A stretch of 64,000 nt of DNA from the NCBI GenBank assembly GCA_902628925.1, contig CACOPA010000004.1, positions 1 through 64,000 of the forward strand, given 5' to 3'. Positions 46,911 through 54,175 of the stretch are shown here, in pieces. Positions within the stretch are counted from its first letter, which is position 1; each line of letters opens with the position of its first letter. A program made the translations under genes and the position numbers. The notes under the pieces were generated by a model. The model did not search any database and was not told the origin of the DNA. It saw only the letters and a program-made list of their open reading frames with translations. This stretch comes from an uncultured SAR86 cluster bacterium. GTDB taxonomy: Bacteria; Pseudomonadota; Gammaproteobacteria; Magnimaribacterales; D2472.

Positions 46911-48153
46911 AGAGCACCCTCAAGATGACATAAAATAGAATCGTAAAAATTGCTCCAACAGGGATTGTAATAAGCCAGGACATAAAAATATTAATAACTG
47001 ATCTCCAGTCTATTTCCTTAACACTATTTGCAAGACCGACTCCTATTACACCCCCTATAAGAGTATGAGTTGTTGAAATTGGAAACCCTAAATAGGATGC
47101 AAAGACCACTGTTGAAGCCGTAGCTATATTTGCACTAAATCCAAATGAAGGGGTGAGTTTTGTTATTTTCTCTCCAACAGTTTTTATAACTTTATGGCCG
47201 TACATAGCTAATCCAGTAACAATTCCTGCCCCACCTAGAAGCAAAATTAAAGGTGAAAAAGTAGCATTTGATTCGATGACGCCACCCGATGAAGCAACAG
47301 AGGCTATTGCTGCCAATGGACCGATCGCATTAGCAACATCATTTGATCCATGAGCAAAAGCCATAGCACAAGCAGCAACTACCATTAACAACGAAAAAGC
47401 TGTTTCAATGCCTGCTTTACTTCCAAAATCTGATGACCTTGATCTTAAGTATAAGAAACTAACAATCCCAATAACCAAGCTTAATATGAGCGAATATTGG
47501 ATAATCTCACTATTCTCCCAAACAAGCCCAATATGAACTAAGCCCTTTCTAAAAGTAACCTGCAAAATAACGAAAATAACCAATATCACATATATAGGTA
47601 TTAAATTAACTGCAGCTTTTGATCTATTTTTGCTATCTATGATTAGCATCTTTACTGATTTAAATATAAAGAATGCCAACAATGCTGAGATTAATGGTGA
47701 AGTAATCCAGCTTGAAGCAATTTCAAATATCTTATCCCAGGAAACTGCACCAGACCCTTTTGTAATTAAGACAAAACCAACGATTGCCCCAACTATTGAA
47801 TGAGTTGTAGATACAGGCCAACCATTTCTACTTGCTAACATGAGCCAGCTGCCAGTAGCCAAGAGAGTAGCCATCATTCCAACAATGAATATATTTACAT
47901 CGTCTTGATATAGTAATGGATCTACGATGCCCTTTCTTATTGTCGAAGTAACCTCACCACCAGCAAGAAAAGCACCAAGAAATTCAAATATTGCAGCGAT
48001 AATTACAGCCTGCTTTAGAGTCAGAGCCTTGCTACCAACCGAGGTACCCATTGCATTTGCAACATCATTGGCTCCAATTCCCCACGCTGCAAAAAAACCT
48101 AGTACACAAGCTATTGTCAAGATGATAAATGGAGAAAAGAATAGAGCTTCCAT
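46900..48153 (-). CDS. PiT-family inorganic phosphate transporter
   Basis: A 417-residue transporter with about 10 helices in two homologous halves. Each half has the PiT signature: GIGANDVANAMGTSVGSKAL near residue 26 and AHGSNDVANAIGPLAA near residue 269. PiT carriers import metal-phosphate with H+ or Na+, at lower affinity than Pst. No Pst genes are in the window. A perfect TATAAT lies 4 nt before the ATG on the minus strand. It stands divergent from ppk2, so the phosphate import and polyphosphate genes share an 88-bp gap. Confidence 0.93.
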   Translation of the reverse strand: MEALFFSPFIILTIACVLGFFAAWGIGANDVANAMGTSVGSKALTLKQAVIIAAIFEFLGAFLAGGEVTSTIRKGIVDPLLYQDDVNIFIVGMMATLLATGSWLMLASRNGWPVSTTHSIVGAIVGFVLITKGSGAVSWDKIFEIASSWITSPLISALLAFFIFKSVKMLIIDSKNRSKAAVNLIPIYVILVIFVILQVTFRKGLVHIGLVWENSEIIQYSLILSLVIGIVSFLYLRSRSSDFGSKAGIETAFSLLMVVAACAMAFAHGSNDVANAIGPLAAIASVASSGGVIESNATFSPLILLLGGAGIVTGLAMYGHKVIKTVGEKITKLTPSFGFSANIATASTVVFASYLGFPISTTHTLIGGVIGVGLANSVKEIDWRSVINIFMSWLITIPVGAIFTILFYVILRVLFGV

Positions 48154-48157
48154 ATCA

Positions 48158-48163
48158 ATTATA
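48158..48163 (-). promoter_or_regulatory. Candidate -10 box (TATAAT) of the PiT gene
   Basis: A perfect TATAAT on the minus strand ends 4 nt before the ATG at 48153. No Shine-Dalgarno. The spacing is a little shorter than the 6-7 nt at other starts. No TGTCA repeat is seen in the 88-bp gap to ppk2. Confidence 0.4.
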
Positions 48164-48229
48164 TTAACTGGCTAATATTACAATTAAGTGAAATTATTTA
48201 AGGTTAAAGTTTAGCTAAAAATTAGGTTA

Positions 48230-48235
48230 TATAAT
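48230..48235 (+). promoter_or_regulatory. Leaderless -10 box (TATAAT) of ppk2-ppx
   Basis: A perfect TATAAT ends exactly 6 nt before the ATG at 48242, with an A-rich spacer and no Shine-Dalgarno. A -35 at 17 bp is not recognisable. Confidence 0.55.
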
Positions 48236-48241
48236 ACAAAA

Positions 48242-49078
48242 ATGCTTCTAAATCTTGACCAAAGAGAATATGCAAAACTAAATGATAAAGCCTACGCGCT
48301 AGAAAAAAGACGTTTGCAAATTGAGCTTCTTAAACTTCAAGAAGATGTTATTAGAAATAAACGAAGAATATGTATTGTTTTTGAGGGAAGAGATACAGCG
48401 GGGAAGAGCTCAACAATTAAGTTTTTTGCACAGCATCTTATTCCAAAGAATTTTAATTATGTCCAACTAGGAATTCCTACCAAATGGGAATCAAAAAATT
48501 GGTTCGAGAGATGGGAGAAAACAATTCCAAAAGAGGGTGAAATTAATTTCCTTGATCGAAGCTGGTATACCCGAGCTATAACCGAACCAGTTATGGGCTA
48601 TTGCACCGAAGATCAATATAGAGACTTTATGGAAAAAGTAACGAACTGGGAGGAAGAACTTATTTACTCAGGTGTTGAAATTATTAAATTTTATTTTTCT
48701 CTTTCACAAGACCAACAAAAAAGAAGAATGAAAGCCAGAAAAGAATCTGAACTTAAGTATTGGAAACTTTCCCCTAATGATGAAAGGATTGTTACAAAGT
48801 GGGATGCTTTTACACTCTATAAAGAACAAATGTTTGATAAAACCGCTGTTAATTTTTCACCGTGGGTTGTAATTAATGCAAATAATAAAATGATAGCTAG
48901 ATTAAGTGCATTAAGGTTTTTGCTTAACCAAGCAAGTTATGAAAACAAGAAACTCTTAAAGCCACTCGCGTGGAGCAAAAATATTAGCAATTACAAGGTC
49001 TCTTTGGAGGGAGTTGAATTTGATAATCTAAATTATGACCAATACATGATTTTAACTAAATATACTGACGATATTTAA
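48242..49078 (+). CDS. ppk2: Polyphosphate kinase 2
   Basis: A 278-residue single-domain PPK2 that moves phosphate between polyphosphate and nucleotides. It shows the Walker A FEGRDTAGKSS (Lys55), Walker B NFLDRSWYTRA, and the lid FYFSLSQDQQKRRMKAR, followed by WKLSPNDERIVTKWDAFTLYKEQMF. Length and motifs fit class I or II; the exact nucleotide preference cannot be told. First of a two-gene unit with the exopolyphosphatase (3-bp gap), divergent from the phosphate transporter. Confidence 0.92.
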   Translation: MLLNLDQREYAKLNDKAYALEKRRLQIELLKLQEDVIRNKRRICIVFEGRDTAGKSSTIKFFAQHLIPKNFNYVQLGIPTKWESKNWFERWEKTIPKEGEINFLDRSWYTRAITEPVMGYCTEDQYRDFMEKVTNWEEELIYSGVEIIKFYFSLSQDQQKRRMKARKESELKYWKLSPNDERIVTKWDAFTLYKEQMFDKTAVNFSPWVVINANNKMIARLSALRFLLNQASYENKKLLKPLAWSKNISNYKVSLEGVEFDNLNYDQYMILTKYTDDI

Positions 49079-49081
49079 AGA

Positions 49082-49939
49082 ATGAAGATAGCTGCAATTG
49101 ACATAGGTACAAATGCTGTTAAGTCTAAGATTTTTGATACGTCATCTAACTTAATTTCATTTAGTGAATCTATTAGAACGCCAACAAGATTGGGAACAGA
49201 TGTTTTTGTGGATGGTCAGCTTTCAAACACTAGTATCAAAAAATTAATAACATCACTAAAAAAATATCAGAATTACTTTAGCAAGAATGAAATAGAGTTT
49301 TATGAAATAGTTGCAACTTCAGCATTTAGAGATACAAAAAACTCAGAAGATGCTAGAAGAGTGGTTGAAAATGAAATAGAACATCCTATCAGAGTAATTT
49401 CAGGACTTGAAGAAGCGGCCTTAATTGCCCTAAACCCAAAAATTAAAAAAAATGACCCAAAACTTTATGCTGACTTAGGTGGAGGTAGTCTAGAATTTTT
49501 TTATTATCTTGATGGTAAAAAGAAAATTAAATCTTTTCAGCTAGGCGCCGTAAGAAATATGCTTAGAAAAGACAAACCTGATGAGTGGAAAAAACTTAAT
49601 ACTTGGCTTGATAAATTACCTTCTTTTAATTCAGTGGTTGGGATTGGTGGAAATATAAGATCATTCTTAAATATACATAATCGAGATAAACTTTTAAAAG
49701 AAGAGTTTATTAGCCTTAAAGATGAGCTCCACAAATTAACCTTTAGTGAAAAAATTTCAAAATATAATCTTTCTGAAGATAGAGCAGATGTTATTGATTA
49801 TGCAATGAGTATTTATGAATTTGTTCTTAACAGAATAAATGTTGAAAAGATAAAATCTACGAAATGGGGTGTATCAGATTCAATCGCAGTAAAACTTTAT
49901 CATGAAATTTATAGCAATCAATTTCAGATAAAAAACTGA
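49082..49939 (+). CDS. ppx: Ppx/GppA-family exopolyphosphatase
   Basis: A 285-residue sugar-kinase-fold phosphatase. AAIDIGTNAVKSKIFD is the first phosphate-binding loop and LYADLGGGSLEFFY the second; IGGNIRSF and ISKYNLSEDRADVIDYA complete the family core. It lacks the C-terminal HD domain of E. coli Ppx (513), so only the catalytic part is present. It may hydrolyse polyphosphate or pppGpp. It follows ppk2 by 3 bp, forming a polyphosphate make-and-break pair, and converges on phoR with a 24-bp gap. Confidence 0.85.
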   Translation: MKIAAIDIGTNAVKSKIFDTSSNLISFSESIRTPTRLGTDVFVDGQLSNTSIKKLITSLKKYQNYFSKNEIEFYEIVATSAFRDTKNSEDARRVVENEIEHPIRVISGLEEAALIALNPKIKKNDPKLYADLGGGSLEFFYYLDGKKKIKSFQLGAVRNMLRKDKPDEWKKLNTWLDKLPSFNSVVGIGGNIRSFLNIHNRDKLLKEEFISLKDELHKLTFSEKISKYNLSEDRADVIDYAMSIYEFVLNRINVEKIKSTKWGVSDSIAVKLYHEIYSNQFQIKN

Positions 49940-49963
49940 ATAATAAATTGAAAAATTCAAGTT

Positions 49964-51718
49964 CTAGGCACTTTGCACCGTGAACCAAAATCTAGATCCA
50001 CGATTTTTTCTTGGCATAACCCCAACCTCACCACCTAGTTGATTTATTAGATGCTTTACTATCGCTAGACCAAGACCACTTCCGTCTTTTGATTCTGCCC
50101 TGGCTTTGGCAGTTCTGTAAAATCTATTGAATACCAGCATTGATTCATGCTCCTCAATACCTGATCCAGTATCCATTATTGAAACCTTATAAAAGTTATC
50201 TTGTTTTCTTATTTTAATTTCTACTGGAGAATCTGGATTACTGTATTTAATTGAATTCTCAAGTAAATTGTTCAATACCTGTTCTAGGGCGCCGTGATCA
50301 GCTTTAACCATTGCATCGCCAACATAATCAAATTTAAATTTAATATTTTTTTCAGCAGCTAGATTGCTCATGGCTTCAACCACAGAATTAATCTTATTTT
50401 TTAAGTCGATCTCTTCAAGGTTAAATTGTTTATCGCCATACTCAATTCTAGATAAATCTATTAGGTTGGTTACCATCTCAGTAAGCCTTTCAGAATTATG
50501 CAAAATTGCGCTCGTAAATCTTCGCGCATCTTTTGAATTATCTAATGCGCCGTCTAAGAGAGTTTCAGAGTTTGCCCTTATTACACTAACAGGAGTTCTT
50601 AATTCATGAGAGAGATTAGCAACAAAATCCCTTCGCATCGAATCCATATCGCGCAATTGCGTTTCATCATGCAAAACCAAGATAAATTCTTTGGTGCCTT
50701 TGGCTGTATTCATCTGAGCCAGTATCCATTTATTTCCCATGTTGGACTCAATCTCAAACTCCATTGCATACTTGCCCTTTTTTTTAGCCTGATCAAACAT
50801 TAATTTTATGGGCTTAAGCTTGATGTCTTTAATGTTTACATTTATTAGATCTTCAATTTCAAGAATATTAAGTGATTCATCATTATTAAAGGTAACAGTG
50901 CCCTGCTCATCAAATACAACAATGCCCTGACCTAAGTCATTTAAAACAGAACCAAATTGATTTCTTTGTTTGGCTAACAATGTCATTTGATTTTTTAGAT
51001 CTACAGAGATTGAGGATAGACTTCTGGCAACTGAACCAATCTCATCAACACGTTTGGTTGGTAGAGATTTAATAGTTTTCTTTTTCAAGTCGCCTGACTC
51101 CAGTCTAGAAACGGCACGCTCAAGTTCTAAAAAATTCTCTCGTGTATAGTTTCCAGCAATGATGCCTGCCAATATTGAACCGATTAAAGCAACTACTAAA
51201 ATTAAAATAACTGATGTATTCAGGGATCTAAATGCTTGATCAAAATAATTATACGGAACAGCTAATCTAATAACCCCTTGTTGAGCTGAAGATGGATCAA
51301 CAATTGCAAAATAAAGCATTTCCTGCTGAATGGTATCGCTAAACCTCCTACTCCATCCCATCCCATTATTCTGAGCATCGATAACCTCAGGCCTATTGGA
51401 ATGATTATCAATCTGATCCAAGTCATCAACATCTATATTTGAATCACTTATAACAACCCCTAAAGAATTAATTAAAGTGATTCTAGATTGTGATGCCTGA
51501 GCAAGAGCATCGGTTTCATCTTTAAGAGAGTTCAGATCGTTGTATTGGGACAACGGACCCAGAGATGATTGGATGATTTGCCCCTGTTTCTGGAGCTCAA
51601 TCTGAATTTGATCTTGTAAGCTGGCTCCTAAATCTCTCTCAGCAACAATAAAAGCGAATATTAGTCCCAGTGATAAACAGGACATTACAATAAAAAATAT
51701 CCTTCCTCTTATGCTCAT
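49964..51718 (-). CDS. phoR: Phosphate regulon sensor kinase PhoR
   Basis: A 584-residue membrane histidine kinase. Two helices (residues 8-26 and 174-195) flank a periplasmic region of about 145 residues, longer than in E. coli PhoR, so it may sense a ligand directly. A HAMP linker, a PAS domain (about 255-345) and HisKA with His371 (ANLSHELRTP) follow; the ATPase carries NLLENSIKYSN and GSGLGLAIVKH. Paired with phoB (5-bp gap, phoB first), it should phosphorylate PhoB when phosphate is scarce. A generic two-component kinase is the alternative. Confidence 0.85.
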   Translation of the reverse strand: MSIRGRIFFIVMSCLSLGLIFAFIVAERDLGASLQDQIQIELQKQGQIIQSSLGPLSQYNDLNSLKDETDALAQASQSRITLINSLGVVISDSNIDVDDLDQIDNHSNRPEVIDAQNNGMGWSRRFSDTIQQEMLYFAIVDPSSAQQGVIRLAVPYNYFDQAFRSLNTSVILILVVALIGSILAGIIAGNYTRENFLELERAVSRLESGDLKKKTIKSLPTKRVDEIGSVARSLSSISVDLKNQMTLLAKQRNQFGSVLNDLGQGIVVFDEQGTVTFNNDESLNILEIEDLINVNIKDIKLKPIKLMFDQAKKKGKYAMEFEIESNMGNKWILAQMNTAKGTKEFILVLHDETQLRDMDSMRRDFVANLSHELRTPVSVIRANSETLLDGALDNSKDARRFTSAILHNSERLTEMVTNLIDLSRIEYGDKQFNLEEIDLKNKINSVVEAMSNLAAEKNIKFKFDYVGDAMVKADHGALEQVLNNLLENSIKYSNPDSPVEIKIRKQDNFYKVSIMDTGSGIEEHESMLVFNRFYRTAKARAESKDGSGLGLAIVKHLINQLGGEVGVMPRKNRGSRFWFTVQSA

Positions 51719-51723
51719 TGATA

Positions 51724-52419
51724 CTAATCTGGATTTCTGGAAAAACGATACCCAACACCTCGAATGGTTTGAATATAATCTCCAACGGGACCTAATTTTT
51801 CTCGAAGCCTCTTGATATGCGTATCTACTGTTCTGGTAGTGACTTCAGAACTATAACCCCAAACATCTCCTAGAAGCTGATCTCTTGTTTGGACTCTGCC
51901 TCTCCTGTCAAGCAGATGCTTAAGTAACCTAAATTCTAGGGCAGTTAAAACAACCTCTTTAGAATCAATAAATACTTGATGGGCTTCAAGGTTTAACTCT
52001 AATCCACCAAAATTATGCGATGAACTATCATCAGATGGAGTTTCGACAGCTCCTCTTTTTAAGATAGCTTTTACTCTTAAAACTAACTCTCTAACACTAA
52101 ATGGCTTCGTGACATAGTCATCCGCGCCGAGCTCAAATCCTACTACCCTGTCTACTTCATCTGTTTTTGCTGTCAAGATTATGACAGGGATATTTTTGGT
52201 ATCTTCCGCGGATTTAATGTCCCTACAAAAGTCCAGACCAGATCCATCCGGCAACATTAAATCCAAGATAATTAAATGGGGTTGATTTTGATTCGTTAAT
52301 AATTTGGCTTCACTAATCGAACCAGCAGTGGCAACATCATATGACTCTTTTGCAAGATTGTATTGCAAGGTTTTTCTGATATCTGGCTCGTCTTCGACGA
52401 TAAGGATTTTTATAGCCAT
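51724..52419 (-). CDS. phoB: Phosphate regulon response regulator PhoB
   Basis: A 231-residue OmpR/PhoB-type regulator. The receiver has the acidic pocket VEDEPD and phospho-acceptor Asp53 (LDLMLPDGSG), with Thr and Lys at the switch positions (LTAKTDE, YVTKPFS). The winged helix (about 130-230) ends RTVDTHIKRLREKLG...IRGVGYRF, the PhoB hallmark. The frame can be extended one codon to a TTG, but the ATG at 52419 gives the standard start. It lies in a cluster of phosphate genes, supporting the name over other OmpR paralogues. Confidence 0.9.
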   Translation of the reverse strand: MAIKILIVEDEPDIRKTLQYNLAKESYDVATAGSISEAKLLTNQNQPHLIILDLMLPDGSGLDFCRDIKSAEDTKNIPVIILTAKTDEVDRVVGFELGADDYVTKPFSVRELVLRVKAILKRGAVETPSDDSSSHNFGGLELNLEAHQVFIDSKEVVLTALEFRLLKHLLDRRGRVQTRDQLLGDVWGYSSEVTTRTVDTHIKRLREKLGPVGDYIQTIRGVGYRFSRNPD

Positions 52420-52451
52420 CAATAATAAAAATATTGAATACTTTATACATC

Positions 52452-52483
52452 AAATAAATAAAACTTGTAAGTTTATTTATTTA
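52452..52483. repeat. AT-rich hairpin between acyl-CoA ligase and phoB
   Basis: AAATAAATAAAACTT and AAGTTTATTTATTT can pair with one bulged base around a 2-nt loop. It begins at the stop codon of the ligase and lies 33 bp upstream of phoB. It lacks a GC stem and a following T run, so it may be a weak terminator, an mRNA 3' stabiliser, or chance in AT-rich DNA. Confidence 0.35.
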
Positions 52484-54169
52484 CTTTTTCAAGCTTGTAA
52501 CGAAGTTTTCACGCATCTCAGGTTTTGAAAATTTTCCTGATGCAATTTTAGGTAAGGCTTCATCAAAAATTATAATGTGCTCAGGTATCTGAAATGCTGC
52601 TAGTTTATCGGCAAGAAAACCTTTAATTGCTTGATCGTCAATGAGATTAGAATTTTCTGAGTAGATCGCGGCACACAAAACTTCTCCGAGGCGTTCATCT
52701 GGAATACCGAAGACAGCGACTTCTCTGACTGCTTGATGCTCAGCAATTGCCGATTCAACTTCTATACAAGATATATTTTCTCCACCGCGGATGACTAGAT
52801 CTTTTACGCGATCAACAATGAATAGAAAATCATCTTTCATGTAACCCAAGTCACCGGTTTTAAACCAACCCTCATCATTAAAAACCTCATCAGTTGCATC
52901 CGGGTTATCCCAATAACCGATCATGTTTGCAGGAGATTTTATTACCACTTCTCCATGATCACCTTCATTAAGAAAATTCCAATCTTGATCAACAACAGCA
53001 ACATCCGTCACTGGCGGAACCGCACGACCACAACTTGAAGGATGCTTTAAATAATCGTCACCAGCATTTAGAGTCCCCAAAGCATTGGTTTCTGATAAAC
53101 CATATCCAATGGAAGGTTTGCCCTCCATTTCGTCATTTAGCCTTTTGACGTGCTCTGGTGGTCTTGGTGCTCCTCCTCCACTTAAGTCAACTAATGAGCT
53201 GAGGTCGTATTTATCCTTTTCAGGGTGATTCAATATGTCCCATGTTTGAGTTGGGACTCCAGTAATCGCAGTAATTTTTTCATTTTGAATAAGTTCTAAA
53301 GCTAGGCCCACATCCCACTTCGACATTAGAACCATTTTTCTTCCTGACAAAACAGACATTAAGAAACCTGCATGAGAACCGGTAACGTGAAACAAAGGCA
53401 CGCAATGTAGAATTGATGGAGCGTTTTTATCGCTTGCATCTAATTGGTCATCGCTTTTACTGTCATTAGCCATTTGAGTTCGAATAGTAAAAAAAAGAGC
53501 CCAGCTAATCAGCGTTGCAAGGATGTTCCGATGCGATGATAGAACGCCCTTAGGATAACCTGTTGATCCCGAGGTATAAAAAATGGTTGCATGATCATCA
53601 GCAGCAATTTCAATCTCAGGACTTTCATCAGATGCATCGGCAATGAAATCATTAAAATCATCAAACTCAGAATTATCTTCAGGTCTAACGATGAGTTTTA
53701 CAATGTCTAAATCCTCAAGGCCTTGCAATCTTTTGAAGTCGGCAATGAGTATTTTTGAACCTGAGTTTTCAAGCCCATATATTACCTCCTTAGGAACCCA
53801 CCAAGAATTTAAAGGCACCAAAACTAAACCCGCCAACATGCATCCCATATAGATAACTATGTATTCAGGGTTGTTAGCCATACATACTGCTACTCGATCG
53901 CCTTTTTTTAATCCTGAATATAAAAGCGCATTCGCCGTTTTTTTTGCTCTCGTGTGAATTTCTTTAAATGTGTATCTTTCCTCATTAAAGACCAGCCAAT
54001 CCGTTTCAGGATGAAGATATCCAAACTCAAAATAATCTTTTAAGTTTTGAGGGGCATTTACAAACTCCCTGTAAGTTACGCCATTAGAATTAGTTCTCTC
54101 AGTGAATTCAAAAAGTTGACCGGTTGCAGTAAAATCACTTACATAATCATGAATTTCTTTTAACATCAT
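52481..54169 (-). CDS. AMP-forming acyl-CoA ligase
   Basis: A 562-residue adenylate-forming enzyme. The P-loop FYTSGSTGYPKGV, IGYGLSETNALG, TGDLGYMKDDFLFIVDRVKD and the C-terminal catalytic Lys (KIASGKFSK) are intact. It activates a fatty or aromatic acid to its CoA ester. It starts with two adjacent ATGs (54169, 54166), with a GGGG run before them, and its start codon is only 6 bp from that of the divergent subtilase gene. It precedes phoBR on the same strand but is separated by 61 bp and a hairpin. Confidence 0.9.
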   Translation of the reverse strand: MMLKEIHDYVSDFTATGQLFEFTERTNSNGVTYREFVNAPQNLKDYFEFGYLHPETDWLVFNEERYTFKEIHTRAKKTANALLYSGLKKGDRVAVCMANNPEYIVIYMGCMLAGLVLVPLNSWWVPKEVIYGLENSGSKILIADFKRLQGLEDLDIVKLIVRPEDNSEFDDFNDFIADASDESPEIEIAADDHATIFYTSGSTGYPKGVLSSHRNILATLISWALFFTIRTQMANDSKSDDQLDASDKNAPSILHCVPLFHVTGSHAGFLMSVLSGRKMVLMSKWDVGLALELIQNEKITAITGVPTQTWDILNHPEKDKYDLSSLVDLSGGGAPRPPEHVKRLNDEMEGKPSIGYGLSETNALGTLNAGDDYLKHPSSCGRAVPPVTDVAVVDQDWNFLNEGDHGEVVIKSPANMIGYWDNPDATDEVFNDEGWFKTGDLGYMKDDFLFIVDRVKDLVIRGGENISCIEVESAIAEHQAVREVAVFGIPDERLGEVLCAAIYSENSNLIDDQAIKGFLADKLAAFQIPEHIIIFDEALPKIASGKFSKPEMRENFVTSLKK

Positions 54170-54175
54170 TACCCC

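Noticed and set aside
48154-48241. Pho box in the PiT/ppk2 divergent gap
   Set aside because: No TGTCA-type repeat at 11-bp spacing is present on either strand.
49940-49963. Short TTGAA/TTCAA dyad between ppx and phoR as a bidirectional terminator
   Set aside because: The stem is only 5 AT-rich base pairs with no T run, too weak to call.
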